Below, piece after piece: positions 45,329-56,668 of a DNA stretch of 64,000 bases. This stretch comes from Coleophoma eucalyptorum (lineage: Eukaryota > Ascomycota > Leotiomycetes > Helotiales > Dermateaceae): NCBI GenBank assembly GCA_026120035.1, contig JALRME010000008.1:372001-436000 (forward strand), in the 5' to 3' direction. Every line of letters begins with the position of its first letter. The first letter of the stretch is position 1. The notes beneath the pieces are model-generated. The model had not been told where the DNA came from. It searched no databases and was given only the letters and a program-made list of their open reading frames with translations. A program made the translations under genes and the position numbers.

Positions 45329-46411
45329 CTATGCTACTGCGGGCTCCAATATTGTAAAACGATCATTTTCCGAGTCCAGCTCAGCGAGAGCGTCAAACGG
45401 CAATGTCACCATCGGGGTGGTATGCCCAAAATCCACGTTAAACAAAATGGGGAATGGCTTTTCGGCAAAAGGTCCTTCACAGAACAATCCCTTAATCACG
45501 CCGGCATACTCCTCCCTTCTCTCGTCGGTATTATATCCAAACGGTCTTCCTACCACTAAGCCCGCTACATCCTCGAATACGCCTTGTGCAATTAGATCAG
45601 CGAACCCAGCCCGCACTTGGCTTATCGAGTTTCCGGTCTGGTAATTCTCTCCAGTGGCCGTCTCGAGGAACACAATCCGGCCCCGCCAGTCCGGCACAAT
45701 GGCACGAATTCCATGCAGTCGAGCGGCGACGGTCAAACAACCACCAAAGAGGCGGCCCTGCGCCTTCCCACCTCGGAGCCAAGTCCAAGCCGGAGCCGGA
45801 GCAAGGTCTGGAGGTGCTGTAGAGGCCGGGTCGTCGAAGACAAAAGGTGGCAGTTTGGGGGCATACGTCGGCGACCGTGCGATACCGCCGATGGGCTCGG
45901 GTCTTTCAATAGCATTAAAAAGATGCTTGGCGCAAAAGGCAAGCGGCGAGGCTTCGTCTTCGATATTGTTGGGTACACCGAGCTCTGGGATAGCACCCGG
46001 TCCGTAAAAGGTACGCAGGCCGGTGTAGGCGTATAGAAACCAGTGCAGACCGGTAATATCGGAGAATCCGACCACTATCTTCGGGTTGGCACGGATGCTC
46101 TTATGTAGCTCTGTATCACTGATCAGAGCAGGAAGTAGTTCGGTAAACGTTGTCCCGCCGATGGTGCAGATAATAGCAGAGATGGTCGGGTCCAAAAAGG
46201 CGCTACGGATCTCCGAGAGGCGGTTGTTAATCGAGGATTGGATGCCAGTATCTGGGGTAAAGAAAGTGCGGACTTTATAGCCTCGACCCGTGAGGACATT
46301 GCACGCCCGGGTCATGACATCAGGAAACTGGTCATTAAGTCGCGCGGAGGGTGAAATGAAGGCAATAGTTGCACCCGGTTCTAGGGCTTTGGGAATTATG
46401 GGAGAAGGCAT
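45329..46411 (-). CDS. Peptidase S66 family protein, LD-carboxypeptidase / MccF-like
   Basis: Intron-free, 360 residues. The S66 catalytic residues are visible: nucleophile Ser in VGFSDITGLHW, Glu in FLETATGENY and His in DFGHTTPMVTLP. Early TIGGTTFTELLP matches the family's N-terminal lobe. Bacterial members cleave murein LD-peptide bonds or inactivate microcin C (MccF) by cutting its amide; fungi have no murein, so fungal copies probably act on small amides or acyl-adenylates. No signal peptide. Position at the edge of a biosynthetic-looking gene group makes a detoxifying role possible, but nothing in the sequence proves it. Confidence 0.92.
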   Translation of the reverse strand: MPSPIIPKALEPGATIAFISPSARLNDQFPDVMTRACNVLTGRGYKVRTFFTPDTGIQSSINNRLSEIRSAFLDPTISAIICTIGGTTFTELLPALISDTELHKSIRANPKIVVGFSDITGLHWFLYAYTGLRTFYGPGAIPELGVPNNIEDEASPLAFCAKHLFNAIERPEPIGGIARSPTYAPKLPPFVFDDPASTAPPDLAPAPAWTWLRGGKAQGRLFGGCLTVAARLHGIRAIVPDWRGRIVFLETATGENYQTGNSISQVRAGFADLIAQGVFEDVAGLVVGRPFGYNTDERREEYAGVIKGLFCEGPFAEKPFPILFNVDFGHTTPMVTLPFDALAELDSENDRFTILEPAVA

Positions 46412-47251
46412 TTTGAGAAACAGTAATGTGTATAATCTGTTTCTTGTAGCGAGTTTAACACGGGTGGCTATTTCTTCTTAGTCGTGCAGTCGATGGATTT
46501 GCTCTAAATAGTGGCATAGTTCTTGGCTAGTTTGACCCTTATCTATGGCTGGTCTTCCCTGGACACTTTAGCACCTGAGAGACCACAGCATGACTCATAT
46601 GGCGTGATTAGCTCAGCATTTAACCGTTCTGGCGGCTTGGAGTGGCCGGTGTCATATCAGCGTTGTGGAAATTCCCTCGCACCTACCTTGAAGAGTTAGC
46701 CAGATAGCTCGACGTAGTAATTATATGCAGCCTGGGCTTACTTTATGACGGTCTCCATTATTTTGAAACCTATGCTCGTATAGCGCTTAATAATCTTCGA
46801 TTGCGTCTGGTCATTATTTTCGGTGCATGGATACAGCTGGCATTTTAGCACTCGGGTTTATATCTTTTCATCCATGCTCATTAATATATGCGGTCATCAC
46901 TGAGATCACTAGAATGTCATGGAAATGTTCCCTAGGTAACTCTCACGCCTCAATAGTATGCAAGTGTGCTAACTTCTAGTTTTCTCCCAATACACAGTAT
47001 TTGTGTTTTTAAAGGGAGATAAGGTGTGGTACGTGCAGCCACCCTCCCCCCCCCCCCACCAGCCCGATTCCATGGTAATTGGGTTCACCCCAAGCCCACT
47101 GTTACGACCTATGACTTGTAATATCGTGTCGAGGAACCATTACCTTTATTCGTTCGCAAAGGGTCGTTCAAGGTACGTCGTACATTATAGTAGCTGCTTT
47201 GACACTTTGTAATGAACTTCGTTTAAGTACTTGAATAACAAAAAGAATGCT
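46412..47251. other. Intergenic with 12-C homopolymer
   Basis: Promoter of the S66 gene on the left; an unbroken run of 12 C at 47046-47057. No coding signal recognised. The homopolymer is a place where assemblies often err. Confidence 0.45.
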
Positions 47252-49692
47252 TCACTGCGCTCGGTCGACGTTGGAGTCTTCCATGTCAGATACTGCCCAC
47301 AGCCACTGATCATCTACTACAGAATCCAGCGTTGGCATGTTAAAGTCTATTGATAGATTAGTCGAAGGTGCTATGTTAGCACCTGCGACTTCCCCCAGAT
47401 CAAGTGACATCCAAAGCCAATTTGCGTCTAGGCCAATGGGCACATTTTCGGGTTGTGAGTCTTTGGTGATTGTAGCTATAGCGCTCTGAAGTTCATCAAG
47501 CTCGCTTCTTCGGGAGTCTGCAACCATATTGCCATGCATACACATGCAATCGAGTACCTTGGTTGCAATGTTGAAACAGTTACTGTCGATGGTGATCTGA
47601 GGGCAAGCTATATTGGCTAGGCCAATTACAAATGCAGAAGAAAAGACAGCCTCCAGATCGAATGGAAGGAATGGCTCTTTAATGGATTAGAAAGTATAGT
47701 CTAAAAGCTGCAGAGTATTACCTAGAAGTCCGTGGTCTTGGAGAGCTTGAAGGATATAGAGAGAAGTAGAAGCTGCACCAAGACATGTCTGTAAAATTGC
47801 CACTACAGAATCTGATAGTGTTTTATGTCGGGCTGGATCATCTTCTTGGCTGTGCAAACGCTTCTGAATAAGGGTGAAGAGGATTGGCCGGGTTGCTAGA
47901 ATTGTACACTGCGTTTTTCAGCAAAGATCAGGCATTCCAGAAACAAATGCAATACCTGATAATAGGCAAGATGGAGAATTGCAGCGGCCCTCGAAATTCC
48001 ACCAGGGGCACCAAAATCCACATCAAACTTTCCACTGAACTCCTTCGCCAGCTCAGCCATTGCTAAGAAGATATCCTGCACTCCACTTAAAAACGCAGTA
48101 TTGAGGGTTCCGTTAAGCCTATATGCAGCTGTATAGGTTAGTTCACGACTTTGATATTTTCAAAAGATTTACTACCTAATATGACCCTTCCTGTCAGTCG
48201 TGTAATATTTACGTGCAGTGTTAAGGCTTCGGACGCAGTACTGTTGTCATCATGGTTGGGCAACAGAACATCAATGTCTTCGTCGCGTAAGCCACTGAGG
48301 GGTGAGCCCATATTGATCGAAAGCTTTCGGTCAAGGATATAGACAGACCACCATAGTCGTCTTCTATGTTCACGTTCGTTTATTGAAAGATCACTTCCTA
48401 ACACTTCTCTGTTCATGCCTAATGAAAGACAGATCCGTTGAGCTTGAGCAATCTGTATGATAAGTATGCAGATATTCAATAATGCAGCTGAGACATACTG
48501 AGGCATAAGCGGCATTTCTCATATCTGCAGTGAGTAGATAAAGCGTCTGTAAACATATAACCTCAATACCCAAGACTGGGTCTTCGTTGAAGATGCCAGA
48601 AATGTCCGGCATGTGTTTCATCGCGTGCATGAAGTCTTTCGCTCCAGGCGGCCCGTATTTTGACGCGCCATGTCCAAGGATCGCTTTTCCTAAGGCCATC
48701 ACGAGAAAGAATTGGACGTGCCACAAATCATTAGGCAAATTGTAGATTGTCTGACTCTGATATGAGTCTATCATCCTCTGCTTGAACGCGTTTTTGTCGA
48801 ACAAATGATAAACCGACATGAGACGAAATGACAAAGTTTCTGTCAAGTAAGCAGCGTAGTCGATATTTGGCACCTCTTTAACATTGAATGGACCAGATTT
48901 AGAGAACGGTATCGCAGCCATACCGTAAGTTGCCATTTCAGAATTCGGAATCAAATTAATGTTGCTTTTCCTTCCTAGTGATTCGTGAAGAGAGTTCCTG
49001 ACATGCCAACTAAACGCCCACACTGAAGAATGGCCAAGGTATCCTTGGTTCTAGTTAATCAATCAAATGTGTGTCAGGAATTGGTAAGGTTACTTCTCTT
49101 TCCCGAGGAATCTATCAAAAAGAATGACCGTGAGCTAGCACTGGTGAGTGGGTTGGGAACAGGAGCAGGATCGTCTTCTGCTTGGAATAGTGAAGGGTTT
49201 TTGGTAACAGTAGGCATAACGATGGCATCTTCTGACCCAGCTGCTTGTTCCGTATGGTCATTAAATCCCGGAGTCTGGGGTGCAGCAGAGTCTAACAACG
49301 ACCCTGCATCTTCATTTCGTACAACCATATCTCGAAGCTGTTGAAGGTACCTTGGCCAAAATTACAGTTAACCGTGAGCCACTGGACAGTTAGTGTGGCT
49401 ATTACCTCTCAGATATCATGACTCTTTTCCCGACATTCTTTACAACACACTGATCGCCGTGAAGGACGCAATTTTGGCATGGGATGTTGCCTGAGCATTT
49501 GACTTTCTTTCTTTGACATCTTTGGCACCTGCAGGAATAATGAGATTGGCCCATGCCAGACCAAGAGAGAGTCACTGACGCATTGGATGTGTTTTTTCGA
49601 TGTGTATAATTATTTGCTATCTTTCGCTTTCTCGATCGAGTGGAGTTGTGAGAAGCTGGTGAGTCAATTTGGATACAATCTTTGTCTCCCAT
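47252..49692 (-). CDS. Zn2Cys6 transcription factor, seven exons
   Basis: Exons 49692-49406, 49350-49094, 49043-48499, 48452-48176, 48128-47956, 47908-47722 and 47676-47252 join in frame to 716 residues. The zinc cluster around residue 48 is CX2CX6CX5CX2CX6C (CQRCQRKKVKC, then CQNCVLHGDQC). The fungal_trans domain is present at YLTETLSFRLMSVYHLF and ERICLSLG-like AQRICLSLGM, with the REHRRRLWWSVYILDRKLS motif typical of the family. The acidic C-terminal part could be an activation domain. Intron-rich compared with its neighbours. Targets are unknown; it closes the run of metabolic genes. Confidence 0.9.
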
Positions 49693-50297
49693 GACGATAT
49701 GATAAGACAAAAAGAGAGAAGAAAATTATTGTTCGTCGTTGAATAAGGACAAATCCTGATGAAATATCCTTATCGCAGCTGCTGGCGCGTTGGAGCAGCC
49801 AGAACCGATGCATAATACAACCGAGATCCCGTGCAAAAGTCCACATTTTAGATAATCAACACTATAACGGGAAAATTGCTTGAGTAGACCAATCAACACA
49901 AATCAAGCAGGCAGTGGCTGCATTTTTGTGCCGGAGAATTTCGGTAACAATCCCCGCACGGCACAGGCCTATTAGCTAAGCCATATTGAATAAGACGGAG
50001 GAGCAATTCAAGATGCTACGATCAATAACAACGATCCTGCTTCGAAGGAGTCTGTCTATCTTATCGTTGGCTTTACGCGATATAATACTATATGGTTTTG
50101 AAAACATGATTATCACAGAAACGAACGAGCTTCGTCTATTCGCCGCACAACAAACTGTTCTACTGAAGTACTCTTTGACGACACGTTCCGAGAAGCTTGA
50201 TATATTATAGTAAAATGAAGCGAGTTTGGTAATCAACATCCACAGTAAGCAAAACACGGAAGAGGCCACATAGGAAATTTTGCTGCTGATAAGTGCC
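49693..50297. other. Intergenic, no gene seen
   Basis: Promoter of the seven-exon regulator on the left. Short open frames on both strands at 49,976-50,269 are mirror images and not convincing. Confidence 0.4.
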
Positions 50298-51065
50298 CTA
50301 ATCTTTTGATAAAGCGTTATCTACCTCTTCAGCCATAGCACCAATTGAAGGGAAGCGCCAGGTAAACGCTACTTTGCCCCGAAGCACTGCCAAATCTCCT
50401 CCCATTGCACTCCGGCCATCCTCTCCTCGAGCAATCCAAGCACTGGTTAATCCCAACTCCTTTGCCGGAACATGATCAACCGGGAGGCTTTTCGCTGTGT
50501 GCAGTATTTCCGCTTTCTTGATATTGAATGCCTCGTCTACATGTTGGAACAGATATTCAAAGTTCTTGTGATTTGGTTTGTACGACCCGATTTCCTCCGC
50601 AGAATAAACAGCGTCAAATTTCACAGCAGCAAGTGGCCCGGCAAGAGTTCGATTGATATTGCTTCGGTCGACATTGGAGATAATCACCAACTTGTAGTGT
50701 TTCTGGAGCCGAAGAAGCCCTTCAACGCTGTCGGGAAAGGCGGGCCAATCCCCGGCACTATTGCCAAACTTTGTCAACTCCTCTTCCGTGACCTCAACTC
50801 CTTCATCTTCGGCCGTCTTCCTATAGCAAGAGGCTAGAACCTCAGTATAAAGCATTGTCGGGTTTTGATTTTCGAGAGGATACTGAAATGAACTCAAATG
50901 GTTGAGAAGTGCGTGCTGGTCTTCATGATAGCGGTGACAAGGTGGAAGCTTCAAAATCAGAGGCTTTAGAGCTTCGTTAATACCCGTCTCCCAGTCAATG
51001 ATGGTGCCGTAGCAATCAAAGGTGAGAACCTTGAAGCCGGAGAAAGCTCGTGGCGAAGCCGCCAT
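50298..51065 (-). CDS. HAD-superfamily hydrolase, 2-haloacid-dehalogenase-like
   Basis: Intron-free, 255 residues. Motif I is FDCYGTIIDW with the nucleophilic Asp, motif II is VIISNVDR, motif III Lys is in GSYKPNHKNF, and motif IV is reduced around EILHTAKSLPVDHVPA. This is the type II haloacid dehalogenase group. Fungal members are often of unknown substrate; dephosphorylation or C-halogen cleavage are both possible. It lies beside the MFS transporter of the right-hand group, 570 bp away, on the same strand. Confidence 0.9.
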   Translation of the reverse strand: MAASPRAFSGFKVLTFDCYGTIIDWETGINEALKPLILKLPPCHRYHEDQHALLNHLSSFQYPLENQNPTMLYTEVLASCYRKTAEDEGVEVTEEELTKFGNSAGDWPAFPDSVEGLLRLQKHYKLVIISNVDRSNINRTLAGPLAAVKFDAVYSAEEIGSYKPNHKNFEYLFQHVDEAFNIKKAEILHTAKSLPVDHVPAKELGLTSAWIARGEDGRSAMGGDLAVLRGKVAFTWRFPSIGAMAEEVDNALSKD

Positions 51066-51635
51066 GATGATAGTTGAAGTATATGTTCGACGATAGTCTT
51101 GCGCAACTAAGGCTACAGAGAATGAGACTAGTGAAGAGAAAGATGTGTTAAAGTTCTTTTTACCTTAAATAAGGAGATCTATATCTCGGGTTGATGACGC
51201 TTATAAATAGAGCGTCTTTATGAGTAGTGCTAACTATCAAAAAATCACCGGAAATTATTCCCGGTGCAGTTGTCATATGCAAGCTTAGTGGTTCATTTTT
51301 TCTCCTACCCGGACACGATTTCCGACAACCACTGTTGAGAAAACTTACCATTAGTTGTAAAGGTTTGATTATTATGCTTGAGGTCAAATACTATGCGATC
51401 TAGGGTAATTGCTATTGTCTTGAAAGTCTACGTTTTGTTGGCAACCACCAAGTTTCTTTGTCACTAGTGCCCCTTGATGATCTTGATTATATCTTTAGCT
51501 GCATTTGCACATAATTACAGACGTTCATTATTAGAGTGCACATTAAATCAATGAATACGGCCAAGGGCCAAAAATTCATCTGCTTAATCACTCCGCCTTT
51601 ATATACAAGTCCTATTTACATAATCTATATACAGA
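51066..51635. other. Intergenic, no gene seen
   Basis: Promoter of the HAD gene and 3' region of the sugar transporter. AT-rich; nothing recognised. Confidence 0.4.
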
Positions 51636-53403
51636 TTAAGCAGCTGACTCAACATGTTTTGAAGTACTGTTTAAAGCACTAGGAACTTTCTCTTCGCCAT
51701 GCTGAGAATCGCCCAATCGGTCAGTTACAACGGCATCGCCAAATAACTCGGCAATATCCTCCAAACTCTTACCCTTCGTCTCAGGAAGCCAAAAGAAGTA
51801 GACAAACGCAGCTGCAAAATTGGTCGCAATGAAGAGGGCATAGTACCTCCATCCAACATCCTGCAAAGCAAGGGGGGTGATTTGGGCGAGTACGATCGCA
51901 GCAACGGCTTTGGAGAACACCGCAATACCCATGCCTTTCGAACGCAGAAAGAAGGGGAATAGTTCTACCGGTACGACCCAGACCATGGCATTAAAGAACA
52001 GAGCATATCCGAACGAGTATATGAAGATGAAAGCAATTGCGGCACGTGACCCAGATTGGTTGGTAGTTCCAGCGGGGAATTGTGAAGAAAGAGCCATAAG
52101 AATGCTGATCATGAGGCAGAGAAAAGCTGAACCAGTCCCTGAAAGAAGGTTAGTACCACGCATGAAATTAAAGACTCCACTATCTGATGATGAGAACTTA
52201 CAAAGAGTGCGCGTTCTTGGCCACTTGTCGGCGACAATGAAGAGATATGCAATTTGTCCAAAAACACCCATGAAGCCATAAATCCCGCTGATGAGAAGAC
52301 TCGTGCGTCCCGTGTATCCTACCGTGGAGTAGAAGATACTTTGATAATTCTGGATGACGGTAGATCCACTGAGCTGACCCATGACCAGAATGAAGCAAGC
52401 AGTGGAAGTCCGGCGGATATATTGGCGGGAGAATAACTTTTGGAACGCAACAAGGAAATTTGTGCTCCTGCCTTCTTTCTCGAGAGCAATCTGATCCTTG
52501 ATCTGAAGGAATTCTCCGGCAATAAAGTCTTCCCCTTGCTCGCCGTGGAGTCGCAGAATGACTAATTAGATAGTTAGACACTAGGATTTTCATGACAGTA
52601 ATTTCATGTACTGACCTTGCTGCGCTTCTTCATAACGCTCCTTCTCAATCAACCACCGAGGCGAATAGGGGATGAAGATACAACCAATAGCTAGCAGGAT
52701 GGCACCGGGCATCTGCATCGCCAGGGGGATGCGCCATTGTGTGTCGCCTTTCGCAAAGTCTCCGGCATATCCAATCCAGTTTGCAACCATGAATCCGATA
52801 GAAATCATCATTCCTTGGAGGCCGACAATGAATCCTCTGTCTTTAGGGGGTGACACTTCGGCGATATAGACTGGCACCACAGAAAGGATAATTCCGCATG
52901 CAGCTCCGGCCACAAAGCGCCCTGCAATCATCATTCCTACCTCTTGGGCTCCAGTCTGCAAAGCTGCTCCAAGCGTTGCTGGTCATCTCTGTTAGTGTGC
53001 CTGATCGATAAAGAGAACATATGCTATGCGTACCAAGTATTCCTGCACAGCAGATTGTCCATCTACGACTGAATCTATCGGCGCTATATCCAGATAAAAA
53101 TGTCCCCAATGCTTGGCCAACGTTGTATAATGATACGATCGCACCTACAGATGAATACGGGTCAGTATTGAGTAGCTTGCCCCACGTAGAATGACAGACC
53201 TTTCAACGCAGCGTTCGTGGCAGTCGGGCCAAACATGTAGACCGCAAAAGTCTTATGGCCAAGGGTCGTTGCAATGATGCCTAAAAAATATCAGTATCGC
53301 TTTGGAGCAGGGTATTAGAAAGAGGAGGCAAACCTGAATCAACACCAAACACAAAGCCACCCATGGCCACTACGATAGATATGATGATAATGTAGCCGTT
53401 CAT
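51636..53403 (-). CDS. MFS sugar transporter
   Basis: Six exons (53403-53334, 53280-53200, 53144-53034, 52978-52616, 52561-52202, 52138-51636) join in frame to 495 residues with 12 hydrophobic segments. Hallmarks: GGFVFGVDSG in helix 1, SADRFSRRW, RFVAGAACGIILSVVPVYIAE, SPRWLIEKERYEEA and the C-terminal LPETKGKSLEDIAELFG. In helix 7 the QQxxG motif reads GQLSGSTVIQNY. This is a plasma-membrane proton/sugar symporter type. Its neighbours, a Zn2Cys6 regulator and a rhamnosidase-like glycosidase, make a plant-glycoside sugar a sensible cargo, by inference. Confidence 0.92.
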
Positions 53404-54089
53404 GATGATTAATTAAAGGAAAATGAGATGTGGAGAGACTGTATGATTGAATAGGCTCCCTGACCAGAAGACCGTATGCTTTATATATTGATTCTGGCTA
53501 GTTGGACCAACCTAATACATCCATGGTGGGGAGCACGGGTGTGTGAAAAGTTCAGCCATGCAATAACATTGACCCGAGAAGAATCAGCAGATGGGCCGAC
53601 GCAACGAGAAGAACCTCTATACATGCGGATGTTGTCTCGGGAAAGGGGCAACGAGCGAGTGGTAAGGAGGGTTAGCACCCCCCGGAGTGGCTTGGATCAG
53701 GTTACAAGAGCGGAGAATTTGAATGGGGTCTGGGGATTGTGAGTGAGGTGGGGGTGGAGCGAGACAACTAGCGGCGGGCGGCGAACTTTGGTCGTGATTG
53801 GCTCAGGGGCATTGCTAATAAGGAAGACGAAATACAATTGATATTGAGCATTGAGCTACTGGTTTGCGGACTTTTCAGGTGGTGACATGACTCGAGAGTT
53901 ATATTCTTTATAATCTGTAAATAGTATTGCAGCCAACTATGTGCGAGCAAACTTGGTACTGGTACTGAGAAGGAACCATGTCAAACCTCCCAGTCAAAAG
54001 GACAATTACACCAAGCCAAGCGGCATAATTTCGAGCGTAAATTATAGGTTTTTATACAGAGTAAATCTTGTGCTTAATTGGCTACTCGA
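53404..54089. other. Intergenic, no gene seen
   Basis: Promoter of the sugar transporter and 3' region of the next regulator. No coding signal recognised. Confidence 0.4.
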
Positions 54090-56054
54090 CTAGGCTAATA
54101 GCCATGATAATGCATTCTCTATGAGTGCATCATTGCTGAGACTTTTATCCCTTACGAGAGCGCTCAGACTGCCTAGTGCATTATCCTCATACCTAGCCGG
54201 CTCGGACTCTGAGAGGTTTGAGTCTACAACAACTTGAGGAAGCTCGGCTTCTCTTCCCCCAAAAATCCATCGCTCTGGGTCTAGTTCAGTAGAATGCTCC
54301 ATAAGAAACTTCAACATCCAATTATCCAGCACAAAGAGATCATCCATCATTTTCCGACAGTTATCTTGGAAAGTACGAAGGCGACCAACCTAAAATATCA
54401 CTCAGATGTGAAGACCTTAGACCCTTGGAGATACCTACTGAGATATCAATCACAGGCCAGTAAATTTTCAATCGCATCAATATCTCGAAATTCGAGATTA
54501 GATGACCGCGCGCCTCGTCCGCCTCCTGGAGATCTGAGAAGAGCAAAGTATGCAAATGAATGCTAGAGCTAACCACCAGAATATGGCCCACAATAAAATA
54601 CAGAAGATTACAAGACGGGTTTTGGAAGGCGGTTTTGGCCAGATTGGAAACTTGCATGGCATTTTTCTTACACAGCTCAACATAGGCGCCATGGTGGGGA
54701 GTTGATGTTCGCCGGTAAGAATCGAGATAAGGAAAATACAGCAGTTGTTGGAAGTGATGGTATCCAATGTGCATGGCTAAGAACGTTTTTCCGAAGCCAA
54801 AGCTCTTGAAGTATTCTAGATTCTCTGGTGTATAGATTAGTCTTTGGGGTAAACTGTATCCCCAGGAATCTAGTTGGCGCGCCAAACCAACAATTTTGGT
54901 CTCTTCCGCGACGGCCATAGAAATTTGACCGGAGCTTAATAAGAACATTGTTTCGTTTATGCTTCGAAAGGTATTAATAGTCTTGGCCATCTGCGCCCAA
55001 AGCCCAATTTCAGAGGGCTGTGACAGTTCATCAGAGTAGAATTTATTGCCACATCCAAGTCGAACGAACTGTCTTTCGTCGAGAATTTGTAGACTATCAG
55101 TATATTTTCCCGCAGAAGTGGGTGAAGTAGACATATCAGCCGCGCTCCATCGATCAGCAATCACAACTGAAAGCCAAGTCCTTCGACAAACCTCCCGAGA
55201 TATCACGTCGGATTGCTCCGTTACATTCCATAAGTGAATAACCTGGGAATGGAGCATTGCCACGCCAATGTAGATATGTTTGGCCTTAAAATTCCCCTCT
55301 CCACCTAGATACTGTGATAACAAGATACAAGTCTGTACCGAGACCAGCGAAGGTTGCGTCAAACTTTGCTGCAGTAGCTCCATTGCGGCCTTAGCGAAGG
55401 GACGGCCACGCAATCTTGGCTCTGTCCGCTGGAAGAAGGAATTTTTGGAAAATCTGGCATATATGTCAGCAACTACATCAGTCGAAGGAGGCAACAAAAT
55501 CACCTTGCAGAGATGGAGCAAATTGAAAGCAGAAGCATCAAGGAAATGGATTTCTCAGACATCTCGGCCAGAAGCGTAGGTTCATGGAATAGAGTATGTG
55601 GACCGTCATGAATGCAGCGAAAATACAAATTTACTAGTTCTTCGAGAACCACGGTTGGCGGTAAAACCGATTGAAATGCATTGTCACTACTCTCGCTGCT
55701 CTCTTGAGCCGCTGATGCTAATGCTGGAGGTGATAACCCAATTGGCCGGGCTTGAGCCAGACTGCAAGGCTGAGAGAGACTGTGGCACAAGTAGCAAGGA
55801 CCAAGAGTATCATTAGCTGACAATGGTAGACATCGTCGCTTACGGATTCTGCAGACCAGTCAGATCTTTGAGTCGGTTGGATCTATGCAGAACAAATTGA
55901 GTTTGAGACAGCTGGAGAGGTGGCACAGATTTGGTGGGATATAGGTTGACTATGATGCCTATGTTTTTCTTTCCTAGGAGCTCGGAGCACGTGCTACATA
56001 CCGACATGTCGTACAAGCGGCCGCCCTGGCCCGTTTTGTGGGTGGTGACTTCAT
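54090..56054 (-). CDS. Zn2Cys6 transcription factor, divergent from the GH78-like gene
   Basis: Four exons (56054-56002, 55848-55504, 55453-54439, 54389-54090) join in frame to 570 residues. The zinc cluster is split by intron 1: CTTCR in exon 1 and IRKRRC in exon 2, then CYLCHSLSQPC, giving CX2CX6CX11CX2CX6C. The long third gap of 11 is unusual but occurs in xylanase-regulator-like proteins. The fungal_trans domain shows VSVQTCILLSQYLGG, REVCRRTWLSVVIADRW and AMHIGYHHFQQLLYFPYL. It lies head to head with the glycosidase, 614 bp between starts, and near a sugar transporter; it is the likely regulator of both. Confidence 0.9.
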
Positions 56055-56668
56055 GGAAGATGAGGATGAGGAGCAGGAGGTAGGTTGGGGGATTGTCCGA
56101 AAGCCGCAGGACACAATGACATGACCTAGTTGCGTTTGGATCGTGTTTGCAGACGCAGCGTGGGTGGGGGGTGGGCCGCGAAAGTGACCCCAGACACGGA
56201 GAGTTATATACGAAAAGATGTCAGTTTGTGCGGGGATGGTACACGAGATGGATCTGGCGGGACAACACTCGTAGCTGCTAAGAAATGGGGGAAATGTGGA
56301 ACGACCGCTGGCGGTTCTTTGCGGCGAATTCTGCATCTGATTGGTTCATTGCCCGCCTTGGAAACTTAGCGAGGAAACCATCGTAGCTATTAAGGCCCTG
56401 CGGAGTATATCCGCAATTAATTCATTATCCAGGGGCAGTAACCGTAGCAGGAATAGCATCAGCAGCCCACAACTCTCGATGATGCTAACTCTACTTCACA
56501 TATGTATAGGTAAATCGCTAATGCTGTTTCCAATGAGTACTTGTCACTACGGCCATACCTGCATCTTCTCCTCTCCCAACCCATCCACTCTTACTTATTC
56601 TTTAAATCCCTTTCATACCTCCTCTTCCTGTCGATCAAGATAGATACATAATATATTTCAACTTTGCC
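56055..56668. promoter_or_regulatory. Divergent promoter between regulator and GH78-like glycosidase
   Basis: 614 bp shared by two oppositely oriented genes. GC-rich near the regulator (CCGAAAGCCG near 56096), pyrimidine-rich near the glycosidase start, as is common in fungal promoters. No proven operator. Confidence 0.5.

Noticed and set aside
45597..46036. Several long open frames antisense to the S66 peptidase
   Set aside because: They mirror a GC-rich coding region in other frames and have no domain.
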